The notes: a model not told the origin generated them from the sequence alone. A stretch of 64,000 nt of DNA from Eubacterium sp. (GCA_015655975.1 DVEP01000038.1:50667-114666), one strand, 5' to 3'. Positions 34,673-43,650 are shown, counted from the stretch's first letter. A program made the numbers and translations.

Positions 34673-35185
34673 TTATTTGGTTGTAGAACCGAAACCGCCG
34701 TCGCGCACTTCACAAACATTGTCATCAACTGTGATTCCGTACTCTAAAAAAATTCCCTGAGCGAAGCCCTGACCTTGTTCAACTTTGCAGATATGCTCAT
34801 TTTCTTTTGAGTCGCAGGTTACTTTAATCATAATATGACCTTCGTTTGAAGAACCGTAGTAGTCGCTGTCAATTATGCCTACCGTGTTGTCAAGTTGAAT
34901 ACGGTGTTTAAAACCGAGCCCGCTTCTCGGGTAAATTTTCAAAACCCATTCGTCGTCTATTTTTGCACGAATGCCCGTAGGTACGAGATTTGACACACCT
35001 TGTTTGAGTTCAAGGTCAACAGGAGCAAAAAAATCATATCCTGCGCTCGCTTTTGTTGCTCGTACAGGCAGTTTTATATTGTCGTATATCTCTTTTACTT
35101 CTTCATCATTTACATTGAAGTTTTTTTGAAAATCTTTTTTGAATTGTTCAAATGATACCTTTTCAAATTTTGCAATTCTTTTCAT
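34673..35185 (-). CDS. dut: dUTP diphosphatase-like protein
   Basis: 170 aa trimeric-type dUTPase, hydrolysing dUTP to dUMP and PPi. Motif 1 ATKASAGYDFFAPVD, motif 2 RSGLGFK, motif 3 QLDNTVGIIDSDYYG with the catalytic Asp, motif 4 GQGFAQGIF and motif 5 RDGGFGSTTK are all present. An N-terminal stretch of about 35 residues precedes the core, which is longer than usual. It lies just downstream of ansA on the minus strand, 27 nt apart. Confidence 0.93.
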   Translation of the reverse strand: MKRIAKFEKVSFEQFKKDFQKNFNVNDEEVKEIYDNIKLPVRATKASAGYDFFAPVDLELKQGVSNLVPTGIRAKIDDEWVLKIYPRSGLGFKHRIQLDNTVGIIDSDYYGSSNEGHIMIKVTCDSKENEHICKVEQGQGFAQGIFLEYGITVDDNVCEVRDGGFGSTTK

Positions 35186-35212
35186 AATGTGTTCTCCGTT
35201 TTCTGTATATTT

Positions 35213-36196
35213 CTATATATTTATAATATCTGACGCAATTGATTTTTCTATATCTGTAATTCTGTTTGTAACTGTTGCAAACCATATTTTTAAAAACAGT
35301 GCGGGCGGGGCAATGTTGTTTATGGGTTTAATTCCCAATTCATCGTATAATACGGCGCTTTCGTATTCACACTTTTGACCGCTTATAAAAACAGGAATAC
35401 CCATTTCTTTTGCGTCAAAGCAAAATTTTTTAAGCGCTTTGCTGTCGGTACAAATTGAGCCTGAATGATAACTTTCAAACAACACGGCGCTCGTTTCACT
35501 GCTTAGTTTCGGAAAACTCATTGCAGGATACGGCTTGATTTTTAAGACACTTGAAATTTCCGAAATATCGGATATATCAAAAGGCTTTGTTTCATCTGAT
35601 ATTTCAGTGTAGTTTTCATTTTTTACAAATATATTTTTTTCGTTAAAATGTCCGAAGAAACTGTTTCCTGCGCTGAAAACATCGTCTGTAAAAGCACTTT
35701 GTTCAAGCAATCGTGTACTTCTGTGTATAGTCGGAACGCCGTTCGTATTTTTATATGCCGTAAATGTTCCGACTTCTTTCGTCTGCAAGATGAAATCTAT
35801 TGCAGAATATATGTTTTGACAGGCATTTGAACGGTTGTCATTGTGAGGATAGTTTGCACTTACGGTAACAATCGGAATTTTCACATTGTTTCCTACTGTA
35901 TAGCCTATTGCGGCGCTTGAAAAAGCAAGTGTGTCCGTTCCGTGAAATACAACTATTCCGTCGCAGTTTTCATTTATTTCCTGCCGAATGCAGTTTGTCA
36001 GTTTTTTTAAAATATTACCGTTTGAATTTTCGCTCAGTATCGTAAACGGCGATACTGTTTTAAACTCTACATTGTTTTTGTACTTTTCTTCTATTGTGTT
36101 TAAAAAAATATTTTGTGTGTTTTCGGACGGAGCTACCGAACCGTTTTTCTTTTCACTGCCGATAGTTCCGCCTGTAAATATGAGTGAAATTTTCAT
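35213..36196 (-). CDS. ansA: L-asparaginase (type I-like)
   Basis: 327 aa asparaginase/glutaminase-fold enzyme releasing ammonia from asparagine. The first catalytic Thr lies in FTGGTIGSEKK and the second in VVFHGTDTLAFSS, followed by the expected VTVSANYPH segment (usually GxQ-P in this place). There is no signal peptide, so it is cytoplasmic. It overlaps pncC by 4 nt. The C-terminal domain is shorter and less typical than in E. coli enzymes. Asparaginase is the best fit, though a related amidohydrolase activity cannot be excluded. Confidence 0.82.
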   Translation of the reverse strand: MKISLIFTGGTIGSEKKNGSVAPSENTQNIFLNTIEEKYKNNVEFKTVSPFTILSENSNGNILKKLTNCIRQEINENCDGIVVFHGTDTLAFSSAAIGYTVGNNVKIPIVTVSANYPHNDNRSNACQNIYSAIDFILQTKEVGTFTAYKNTNGVPTIHRSTRLLEQSAFTDDVFSAGNSFFGHFNEKNIFVKNENYTEISDETKPFDISDISEISSVLKIKPYPAMSFPKLSSETSAVLFESYHSGSICTDSKALKKFCFDAKEMGIPVFISGQKCEYESAVLYDELGIKPINNIAPPALFLKIWFATVTNRITDIEKSIASDIINI

Positions 36197-36669
36197 TGTT
36201 TCTCCAAAAGTTCGTTTATCTTTTCATAAACAAATTCAACACTTTTATTTCGTATGTTGTTTCTGCCTATGTCTGAAAATTGAGCGGTATAGACAGTTGT
36301 TTTTCCGTTGATGCAAAAACCAAAGCAAACCATACCGACAGGCTTCTTTTCCGTACCGCCGCCGGGACCTGCAACTCCTGTTATACCGACTCCGACATTT
36401 GCTCCGCTTTGTTTGCAAACACCTTCGGCCATTTGGTAGGCAACTTCTTCACTTACAACGCCGTACTTTTCAATAGTTTCTTCTTTGACAAAAAGATACT
36501 TTACTTTTGCTTCATTTGCGTAAGTTACAAAACTTTCGTTTAAAACTTGTGAAGTGCCCGTAACATTCACGAGCCTTGCACAGCAAAGTCCGCCTGTGCA
36601 ACTTTCCGCAAAAGAGATTTTGTAGTTGTTTTTGATAAGTTTTTCAACAACTTCTTCCTGAACAGTCAT
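36193..36669 (-). CDS. pncC: CinA C-terminal domain protein (NMN amidohydrolase, PncC type)
   Basis: 158 aa stand-alone CinA-C domain, which deamidates nicotinamide mononucleotide in pyridine nucleotide salvage. Motifs SFAESCTGGLCCARLVNVTG at 19-38 and GVGITGVAGPGGGTEKKPVG near 97-116 are diagnostic. The start ATG follows AGGTGA. It overlaps ansA by 4 nt, giving a pncC-ansA-dut transcription unit on the minus strand. Confidence 0.93.
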   Translation of the reverse strand: MTVQEEVVEKLIKNNYKISFAESCTGGLCCARLVNVTGTSQVLNESFVTYANEAKVKYLFVKEETIEKYGVVSEEVAYQMAEGVCKQSGANVGVGITGVAGPGGGTEKKPVGMVCFGFCINGKTTVYTAQFSDIGRNNIRNKSVEFVYEKINELLEKQ

Positions 36670-36815
36670 ACTATCACCTTTAATTTTAATCGCTATTATT
36701 ATATAATATTTTTTAACTAAAATCTACCATATATTCATATATTAAAATTTTTAGTTCAAATATAGAAAAATTTTAATACAAATTCGATAATTAATATTTA
36801 GTTTGCTTTGAAATA

Positions 36816-36844
36816 TTGCAAAAAAACTGTTTTAACTATATAAT
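36816..36844 (+). promoter_or_regulatory. Promoter of the NimA-like gene
   Basis: -35 TTGCAA at 36816-36821 and -10 TATAAT at 36839-36844, 17 bp apart, about 40 nt upstream of the TTG start. Confidence 0.6.
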
Positions 36845-36884
36845 AATTTTAATATTTTGAATTCGTTTTTCAAGGAATGATTTT

Positions 36885-37352
36885 TTGAGAAGAAAAGACA
36901 GAGAAATTAAAGATTTTTCCAAAATGACAGAAGTTGTTGAAATGTGCAAATGCTGTCGTTTGGGAATAAACGACGAAAAAGCGCCGTATATTTTACCGCT
37001 CAATTTTGGCTATGAAATAAACGGCGATAAACTTGTTTTGTATTTTCACAGCGCAAGCAAAGGCAAAAAAATTGACTTGTTAAAAAAGAACAATTCAGTA
37101 TCATTTGAAATAGATTTTCAGGGCGAGTTGTTCTCGGGCAAAAGCGCCTGCGGATATTCAAATTTTTATAAAAGCGTTATGGGTGTCGGCAAAGCCTTTT
37201 TGTTAGATAAAAAAGAAGACAAAATTTACGCTTTAAATAAAATAATGCAGCACTACACTTCTAAAGGAAATTGGAATTTTGACGAAAGTATTTTAGATAA
37301 AACAGTCGCTTTGAAATTGGAAGTGTCTGAGTGGTCGTGCAAAGAATATTAA
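36885..37352 (+). CDS. Pyridoxamine 5'-phosphate oxidase family protein (NimA-like)
   Basis: 155 aa flavin-binding split-barrel protein. The opening MRRKDREIKDFSKM and the segments CCRLGINDEKAPYILPLNFGYE and YFHSASKGKKIDLLKKN are the hallmarks of the NimA-related group. These bind FMN or heme and include nitroimidazole reductases; resistance cannot be inferred. The TTG start is chosen because AAGGAATG lies upstream and the typical RRKDRE follows directly. It stands before the glycosidase pair with 42 nt between. Confidence 0.86.
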   Translation: MRRKDREIKDFSKMTEVVEMCKCCRLGINDEKAPYILPLNFGYEINGDKLVLYFHSASKGKKIDLLKKNNSVSFEIDFQGELFSGKSACGYSNFYKSVMGVGKAFLLDKKEDKIYALNKIMQHYTSKGNWNFDESILDKTVALKLEVSEWSCKEY

Positions 37353-37394
37353 AAAATTTAATTGTAAAAAATCAAAGAATATAAGGAGTAATTT

Positions 37395-39038
37395 ATGAAA
37401 ACATTTTCAGCGAAAGATTACGGCATTGAGCTTAATAAACAAGTGGCAAAACCTCTTTACGATTTGTTTTGCGAGTTGCAAAAAACAGACGAAGAAAAAG
37501 TATTGGTTTTTGAAAACGGCACATATCTTATTGACAGCGACGAGTGTGAAACTACTTACAGAGCGATAACAAACACAACATCTGCAGAAGAGTATAAAAA
37601 ATATGATAAGAATTCAAATACTTTTATGCACAAAGTTGCTTTGCTTGCGGAAAATATCAAAAATCTTACGGTAGAGGGCAACGGCTGTACTTTTTTAATA
37701 GACGGCAAAGTTACAAACGCTGTCATTTCTCAGTGTGAAAATGTAAAGTTTAAGAACTTTACTATTGATACCGTAAAACCGAACCTGCATAAATTAACAG
37801 TAACAAAGTGTACGCCTTGGTATGCTGAATTTGAACTTGACAAAGAAAGTGTATATGTCAAAGATAAAAAAGGATACAAATGGGTCGGCAAAGGTTACGA
37901 ACTCGGATTCGGTCAGTTTAGAAATACGGCATATTGGAACGCAACAATAAGACCCGAGCAGAAGAATAAAATCGAAAGAAAACCTCATCCGTTCAGAGCG
38001 TCCTACAGCATAAAAGAAATTGCTCCGTATAAGTTTGCAGTCAGATACTATTTAAAAAATGACTATGTTGTGGGTCAAACTTTCCATGTCTTTAATACTC
38101 ACAGAAGCGATGTCGGAATTTTTGCGGAAAACAGCAAAGATTTGTATTTTGAAAATATCAACGAGTATTTTAACTATTCGCATGCTTTTGTTGCTCAAAA
38201 TTGTTGCAATCTGACTTTTAACGGTTGCAAATTCTGTCCGAACCCAAACAGTGTATATGAAATGTCTTCTCTTACAGACTTTATGCATATTTGTATGTGC
38301 AGCGGTAAAGTAACAGTTGAAAACTGTCTGTTTGACGGCGCAGCCGACGACGCGCTTAATGTTCACGGCATTCATTTCAAAGTCAAAAACATTCAGAATA
38401 ATGAAATTACAGTTGCTTTTTGTCATCCTCAGGCATGGGATTTCAATCCTCTCAGCGCAGGCGACGGCATTGAGTTTATCGACCCGTCAACTTTGCTTTG
38501 CAAAGGAGAAAACAAGATTGTGTCTTCTGAAAAAACAGACCCTCACAGTATCAAACTTGTGCTTGAAAAACCTGTACCGAACAGTTTTAAAGGTTTGGTT
38601 ATTGAAGATGTTGACAAGTGCGCGTCTTTGTACTATGCGAACAATGTGCTTAACCGAATCATAACAAGGGGCATTTTGTACACTTCAAGAGGCAAGGCAG
38701 TGATAGAAAACAACAGATTTATCAGCAATACAATGAGCGGGGTTTTGCTTTCGGATGACGCTAAAAGTTGGTATGAAAGCGGAATGTGTAAAGATGTTAC
38801 AATTCAAAACAATGTCTTTGAATACAGCGGAGCAACACCTATTTTAATTAAGCCTGAAAATGCTTCTCACGGCGGCGCAGTACATAAAAATGTTAAAATA
38901 TTAAACAATGTTTTCAAAGAGTACGATAAAAGTCCTATCAAAATTAAGTCTTCAAGCGATGTTTATATTGACGGAAATGTTTTTGAAAAAAGCAATAAAG
39001 TTGAAATGAAAAATTGTGAAAATATAGTTGTAAAATAG
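37395..39038 (+). CDS. GH110-like right-handed parallel beta-helix glycosidase
   Basis: 547 aa without signal peptide. The repeated pattern of short strands with Asn ladders (for example VENCLFDGAADDALNVHG near 313-330, VTIQNNVFEYSG near 473-484, VKILNNVFKEYD near 499-510) shows a parallel beta-helix. The DGAADDALNVHG motif resembles the Asp-Asp active-site region of GH110 alpha-1,3-galactosidases that act on blood group B and linear alpha-Gal. A GH110 assignment is probable, not proven; a different inverting glycosidase or lyase of beta-helix fold is the alternative. It is followed by a GH95 gene after 10 nt, with an RBS in the gap. Confidence 0.65.
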   Translation: MKTFSAKDYGIELNKQVAKPLYDLFCELQKTDEEKVLVFENGTYLIDSDECETTYRAITNTTSAEEYKKYDKNSNTFMHKVALLAENIKNLTVEGNGCTFLIDGKVTNAVISQCENVKFKNFTIDTVKPNLHKLTVTKCTPWYAEFELDKESVYVKDKKGYKWVGKGYELGFGQFRNTAYWNATIRPEQKNKIERKPHPFRASYSIKEIAPYKFAVRYYLKNDYVVGQTFHVFNTHRSDVGIFAENSKDLYFENINEYFNYSHAFVAQNCCNLTFNGCKFCPNPNSVYEMSSLTDFMHICMCSGKVTVENCLFDGAADDALNVHGIHFKVKNIQNNEITVAFCHPQAWDFNPLSAGDGIEFIDPSTLLCKGENKIVSSEKTDPHSIKLVLEKPVPNSFKGLVIEDVDKCASLYYANNVLNRIITRGILYTSRGKAVIENNRFISNTMSGVLLSDDAKSWYESGMCKDVTIQNNVFEYSGATPILIKPENASHGGAVHKNVKILNNVFKEYDKSPIKIKSSSDVYIDGNVFEKSNKVEMKNCENIVVK

Positions 39039-39048
39039 GAGAAAGTCT

Positions 39049-41271
39049 ATGAAACAAAATGTATGGTTTAAAAAGCCTGCGCGTATATGGAAAAAAGCCT
39101 TGCCATTGGGCAATGGGTATATAGGCGCTATGATATTCGGCGGAGCAAGACAGGAAAGAATTGCACTGAACGATTGTACACTTTGGTCAGGCTATCCGAA
39201 AGACCAAACAAATCCTGAAAGTTTGAAATATCTTGACGAAGTTCGTCAACTTGTATTCGACGGCAAGTGCAAAGAAGCCGATAAACTTTGTATGGAAAAA
39301 TTGTGCGGAGACTATCACGAGGCTTTTCTCCCTCTCGGAGATATTTATATTAAGTTTTCAAAACCGTCCTGCAAAAATTATAAAAGAGAATTGAATCTTG
39401 AAAAAGCCCTGCATACAACGGAAAACGGAAAATATGTGAGAGAGGCTTTTTGTTCATATCCTGACAGAGTGCTTGTGTACAGAATTAAAAACAGTTCAGG
39501 TTTTTCTGTTAAAATATCTGCAAACAGTAAACTAAAAAGCAAGGTGGTTGCAGATGAAGAAAGTTTGAGCATTTTAGGAAATGCACCTGACTATGTAGCT
39601 CCGAAATATTTGGGAAAAGTTGTAAATGCTGTTCAGTATAACGAGCAAAAGGGCATGAGCTTTTGTTCAAGAACAGAGGTCAAGACAGACGGAAAAGTTA
39701 CATTTACCGAAGAATGTTTGAAAGTCAGCAACGCTACTGAAGTTGTTTTGATTACTACAACTGCAACAGGTTTCAAAGCTTATGATGAGATGCCTGAAAC
39801 AGACACAAAATATGCTGAAAACATATGTAAAAAAGTTTTAAAATCTGCAAAGAAAAAGACATACGACGAACTTAAGCAAAGACATATTGAAGATTTTTCA
39901 AGTGTGTTTAAAAAACAAGACTTTTCTTTGTGTGAAGAAAATGACTTGCCTGTAAATAAACTTATCAAGTCGGCAAAAAAAGGCGAAGTGAGAAATTCTC
40001 TTTTAGATTTATTTTATCATTTCGGCAAATATCTCATTGTTTCGGGCAGCAGACAGGGTACTCAGCCCTTGACATTGCAGGGTATATGGAACGAAGAAGT
40101 ACGCGCTCCATGGAGCAGTGAATATACCGTAAATATAAATACAGAAATGAATTATTGGTCGCTCACAAAAAGCGGTCTTCAAGATTGTGCCGAGCCTTTC
40201 TTCAGGTTTGTATATGAGGTTGTGCAGTCGGGTAAAAAAACTGCAAAGGTAAATTACGGCTGCGGTGGTTCTTCCTGTAACCATAATGTAGATATTTGGA
40301 GAAAAACAACGCCTGTAAAGGGTAACCCTTGCTATATGTATGCTCCTCTTTGCGGTGCTTGGCTTGCCAACGAGGTATTTTCTCATTATAAAAACGGTAA
40401 ATTGATTGAATATAAAGAACAGATAGAAGAAATAGCAACGCAAACAGCACAGTTTTGCAACGACTATCTTGTACTCCACAACGGACAGTATGTTACTGCT
40501 CCGTCAGCGTCGCCCGAAGCGTCTTTTGTTCAAAACGGCAACTGCGACCTTGACTATGCGTCAAACTTTGAAATGGGTATCATAAGACAAGCTTTTGCGA
40601 ATTACAAGGAACTCTTTCCGAACGGTGAACTTGTTGACGATATAAATGATAAGTTATTGAAGATGAAACCGTATGAGTGCGGAAGCACGGGTATGCTTGA
40701 ATGGCACGAAGATAAAACTATAGCCGAAAAAGGCCACAGACATTTTTCACCGCTTTATTCTTTCTATCCTGCAAATGTTTTGAAATATTATGAAAATAAG
40801 CAGGAAACCGAGTGGGTGAGAAAACTGTTCAATTACAGAGTTGAAAACAGCAAACAGTTTATCGGATGGAACGCCGCTTGGGCAATGTGCCTTGCAGGAA
40901 GATTGCACGACTCGAAAACTGCCGAAAGTGTAATGCACAGTATGATGGCTCACTCTGTTTTCTACAATATGTTTGCAGTTCATCCTCCCGCACTTTTCCA
41001 AATTGACGGAAATTTGGGCTTTGTTGCAGGCGTAAACGAATTGCTCTTGTACGATGAAAACGGTGTGGTTGACTTGTTGCCGGCTTTACCTGACAGTTGG
41101 AATAGGGGATTTGTGAAAAATATGGTTGTAAACGGCGTTGAAATCAGTTTTGAGTGGAAAAACAAAAAGATTGTAAAAGTAGAAAGCAACGCTGAAATTT
41201 GTGTTGCAAACATAAATTTGGCAGATAATGTTTCAGTCGGTGAATTTGTTAAAATAGTTGAAAGACAATAA
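39049..41271 (+). CDS. Glycoside hydrolase family 95 alpha-L-fucosidase
   Basis: 740 aa inverting enzyme, typically cleaving terminal alpha-1,2-linked fucose; some GH95 members act on alpha-L-galactose. N-terminal WKKALPLGNGYIGAMIFGG and LNDCTLWSGYP are the family opening. Catalytic residues are seen in VNINTEMNYW (the Asn pair), TAPSASPEASF (acid Glu) and FQIDGNLGFVAGVNELL (Asp). The C-terminal beta-sandwich is short. No signal peptide is present, so it works on imported oligosaccharides. The AGGAGA RBS lies right after the GH110-like stop, indicating one operon. Confidence 0.94.
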   Translation: MKQNVWFKKPARIWKKALPLGNGYIGAMIFGGARQERIALNDCTLWSGYPKDQTNPESLKYLDEVRQLVFDGKCKEADKLCMEKLCGDYHEAFLPLGDIYIKFSKPSCKNYKRELNLEKALHTTENGKYVREAFCSYPDRVLVYRIKNSSGFSVKISANSKLKSKVVADEESLSILGNAPDYVAPKYLGKVVNAVQYNEQKGMSFCSRTEVKTDGKVTFTEECLKVSNATEVVLITTTATGFKAYDEMPETDTKYAENICKKVLKSAKKKTYDELKQRHIEDFSSVFKKQDFSLCEENDLPVNKLIKSAKKGEVRNSLLDLFYHFGKYLIVSGSRQGTQPLTLQGIWNEEVRAPWSSEYTVNINTEMNYWSLTKSGLQDCAEPFFRFVYEVVQSGKKTAKVNYGCGGSSCNHNVDIWRKTTPVKGNPCYMYAPLCGAWLANEVFSHYKNGKLIEYKEQIEEIATQTAQFCNDYLVLHNGQYVTAPSASPEASFVQNGNCDLDYASNFEMGIIRQAFANYKELFPNGELVDDINDKLLKMKPYECGSTGMLEWHEDKTIAEKGHRHFSPLYSFYPANVLKYYENKQETEWVRKLFNYRVENSKQFIGWNAAWAMCLAGRLHDSKTAESVMHSMMAHSVFYNMFAVHPPALFQIDGNLGFVAGVNELLLYDENGVVDLLPALPDSWNRGFVKNMVVNGVEISFEWKNKKIVKVESNAEICVANINLADNVSVGEFVKIVERQ

Positions 41272-41335
41272 GTTAAAAATAATTTTAATAAATCGTTTTG
41301 ATTTAGATATGCCTGATAATGAAATATTATAAAAG

Positions 41336-41376
41336 AGAAGATGTAACCAAAAAAATAAGGTTACACCTTCTCTTTC
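41336..41376 (+). terminator. Terminator of the glycosidase operon
   Basis: Stem AGAAGATGTAACC / GGTTACACCTTCT with one mismatch, followed by a T-rich run. Confidence 0.85.
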
Positions 41377-41390
41377 TTTTTATAAAGAAT

Positions 41391-41415
41391 AATTCCCCGT
41401 CAGAAACGGGGAATT
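41391..41415. repeat. Perfect hairpin without clear T run
   Basis: 10 bp inverted repeat AATTCCCCGT / ACGGGGAATT around CAGAA. It lies 37 nt from the end of the frameshifted minus-strand gene and may be its terminator, although the T run on that strand is poor. Confidence 0.6.
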
Positions 41416-41451
41416 ATCAAATGTTATCGAATTTCTTGCTGTCGGAATAAT

Positions 41452-41906
41452 TTAATATATAACCACATCGTAATCTTCGGCAATCATTTCATAATATGCT
41501 TGTTCTATTTCGTCCCATGCTTTAGAACCTTTATGCAGTTTATCTTTTTGAAATTTTTCGTATGCTTTTTCAATTTCGGGTGTTTTTTTGGCGTTTCTCC
41601 GTTTGTAACTTCAGTAGTTACCATATTTGAAAATGCACTTTCCATTCCGATTTGATATATTCGTTTTTTTGCATACCGAATTACTTCTGACTTGGAAATT
41701 CCATAGGTTGTAAGACAATAATCGTCAGACAATTCCTTATCTTTAAGCATATCGTCTTCAATACCATTATACAGGTCTTGACACCAAGTATCCATTTTTA
41801 GTGAATTCTTTTCTGCATAATCTGTAACAATATAGTATCTTACAATTTCACTTGTATCGTATTTTTCGTCAATTTTATTATAATAGGTATATTTAACCTT
41901 TGTCAA
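41452..41906 (-). pseudogene. Unknown gene with a frameshift at a homopolymer run
   Basis: I do not recognise the family. The first frame runs from a TTG at 41906 and stops at 41505, with a nonsense-looking Lys-rich end. If one more A were present in the A7 run at 41583-41589, the frame would continue as TPEIEKAYEKFQKDKL, later WDEIEQAYYEMIAEDYD, to a natural stop at 41452-41454, giving a protein of about 151 residues with coherent helical, acidic character. So either a one-base deletion has broken the gene, or translation slips by -1, or the run is a sequencing error. The TTG start is uncertain: TTGACA-18-TATAAT overlaps it, suggesting the real start may be the ATG about 38 codons in. Confidence 0.65.
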
Positions 41907-42029
41907 TAGTGTAAATTATTTGACATTGTTTTAATGAAATTTGAAATAAATTAAAAGCCGTTTTGTTTTTCAAAACGGCTTTTAATTATGTTATTATATA
42001 ATGATAACCACTAATTCAATTGATAGTTA

Positions 42030-42890
42030 TTATTTTGTGAGTTTTTGAGAGACGCTTGTCATAAAACTGCTTACTTTTTCTGATTTGAGAATTTTAATGT
42101 ACATTTTATCAAGAAGAACAGGGGGGATGAGTTCAACCATTTCAAGAATAGGAGAATTCTTAACTCTGTAATTTTGTTTTGGATGTTTTGAATTAACGGC
42201 ATTTAATACGGCTTTTACAAGATATTTAGGGTCGTTTGCCATTTTTAATTCGAGTTGCATAGCAACTTTCATTGTTTTTAAAACATCGTAATAATAATCA
42301 GTTTTATCCATTAGTTTATCAAAAGATTTTTCTGTTTTATCGTGCATTGCTGTTTTAAAAGAGCCCGGTTGAATTTTAATAACAGGTATATTGAGAAACA
42401 TAAGTTCTCTGCGGAGTGATTCATTGTATGCCTCAACAGCGTATTTTGAAAGTGTATATGGGCTGTTAAATGGTTGTGGAGTCATCCAGCCACACTCTGA
42501 CGAACAGTTGATTATTCTTCCTTTACATGCGTTAAGCAACGGGAAAAATGTTTTGTTCATCCTTGCCATGCCTATAAGGTTGACATCAATCATACAATTT
42601 ATTGTGTCAATATCGCCTTCAATGAGTGAATCAATTTGCTGAACGCCTGAAAAATTAACTAAAGCATCCAGATGGTCTGTTATTTTAGATACTTCGTTGA
42701 AAGCATTGTCAACACTGTCTTGATTTGTAATGTCGAGTTTCAGAGGTTGTGCCATAGTGTGTGCAGTAATCTCATTTAAAGCGTTTTCATTTCTTCCTGC
42801 TGCAAAAACATACCAACCTTGTTCGGCAAGAGCTTTTGCAATTTCTTTTCCAAGACCACTGGTGGCACCGGTTACAAGTACATATTTCAT
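42030..42890 (-). CDS. SDR-family short-chain dehydrogenase
   Basis: 286 aa classical SDR with NAD(P)-binding TGATSGLGKEIAKALAEQGW (8-27), the Asn-containing NFSGVQQ, catalytic Ser in NCSSECGW, and YTLSKYAVEAYNES with the catalytic Tyr and Lys. The Ser-Tyr-Lys triad is intact. The C-terminus is longer than the 250 aa core, like the YbbO/DltE-like group that acts on lipids or retinoid-like substrates. It is alone on the minus strand. AGGAGA precedes the start. The substrate is unknown. Confidence 0.9.
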   Translation of the reverse strand: MKYVLVTGATSGLGKEIAKALAEQGWYVFAAGRNENALNEITAHTMAQPLKLDITNQDSVDNAFNEVSKITDHLDALVNFSGVQQIDSLIEGDIDTINCMIDVNLIGMARMNKTFFPLLNACKGRIINCSSECGWMTPQPFNSPYTLSKYAVEAYNESLRRELMFLNIPVIKIQPGSFKTAMHDKTEKSFDKLMDKTDYYYDVLKTMKVAMQLELKMANDPKYLVKAVLNAVNSKHPKQNYRVKNSPILEMVELIPPVLLDKMYIKILKSEKVSSFMTSVSQKLTK

Positions 42891-43282
42891 AATAATTTCT
42901 CCTTAATAAATGATATAGTATGTAGTATTGAAAAATTCTAACATTTAGCAATATAACATTTAGTAGATGAAATGTCAACAGAAAATTTATTTTTAATTAA
43001 TATTTTCTTCATTTTTGTGTTCATTTATTTACAATCAGAGTTTTACTTGTCTATTATTTTGTCGAATTTGAATTGAAAAATATGCAAAACAATTATTTTA
43101 AATGAATATAAGCAGTTTTGAGAATGATAAAATATTAACAAAAAACAGACTTGAAAATCGAGTTCGTTTTTATATAATGCGATTGTTGAAATTATTATGG
43201 TTTACAAACGGCTGTAGTTTGTGCATATAATAAGGTTTTAGAGCATTTATGTATTGCGATTTTATTTTGCTGATTTTAGACA
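42891..43282. other. Intergenic stretch of about 390 nt
   Basis: Very AT-rich sequence between the SDR gene and the tRNA-Ser terminator. I see no ORF with an RBS, no riboswitch-like conserved core and no long repeat in it. The part next to 42891 must hold the SDR promoter. Confidence 0.5.
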
Positions 43283-43320
43283 AAAAAATAAAGAATACCA
43301 AAATGGTATTCTTTATTTTT
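43283..43320 (-). terminator. Terminator of tRNA-Ser
   Basis: Long perfect stem AAAAAATAAAGAATACCA / TGGTATTCTTTATTTTTT with an AAA loop, immediately beyond the CCA end of the tRNA; the arms touch the tRNA boundary. Confidence 0.9.
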
Positions 43321-43413
43321 TGGCGGAGAGCAAGGGATTCGAACCCTCGAGTAAGCTTTAACTCACTACACGATTTCCAGTCGTGCTCCTTCGGCCAGCT
43401 CGGACAACTCTCC
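43321..43413 (-). tRNA. tRNA-Ser (GGA anticodon)
   Basis: Class II tRNA of 93 nt on the minus strand. The acceptor stem pairs GGAGAGT with GCTCTCC; the discriminator is G and the CCA end is encoded. The anticodon stem-loop reads CGACTGGAAATCG, giving anticodon GGA. A long variable arm follows, and the T loop is GGTTCGAATCC. It is monocistronic, with a promoter and terminator of its own. Confidence 0.97.
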
Positions 43414-43431
43414 GTTTCAGTTGCGTATGAT

Positions 43432-43460
43432 ATTATACTAAATAGATGCAAAAAAATCAA
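43432..43460 (-). promoter_or_regulatory. tRNA-Ser promoter within an inverted repeat
   Basis: On the minus strand: -35 TTGATT (43460-43455), 17 bp, -10 TATAAT (43437-43432). A perfect 12 bp inverted repeat, TATACTAAATAG at 43434-43445 and CTATTTAGTATA at 43464-43475, brackets the spacer and -35. Confidence 0.75.
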
Positions 43461-43531
43461 TACCTATTTAGTATATTTCCAATCATTTTAAGTGCAATTA
43501 TAACAATTTTAACTTTAAATAAAATAAACCC

Positions 43532-43560
43532 TTACATTTTTTCAGAAAATATGTTATAAT
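43532..43560 (+). promoter_or_regulatory. Promoter of the CarD-like gene
   Basis: -35 TTACAT at 43532-43537 and -10 TATAAT at 43555-43560 with 17 bp between, leaving a leader of about 85 nt. Confidence 0.65.
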
Positions 43561-43650
43561 GTATTTGTCAGATATAATACATTTTTAAATTTAAGTTTTT
43601 TGACTTAAATTATTTCTGCTTTTGCAGTGCAATTTTAGGAGGTTTTTAGA

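Noticed and set aside
43249..43491. ORFs crossing the tRNA-Ser locus on both strands
   Set aside because: They run through the tRNA, its terminator and its promoter; the tRNA structure explains the DNA.
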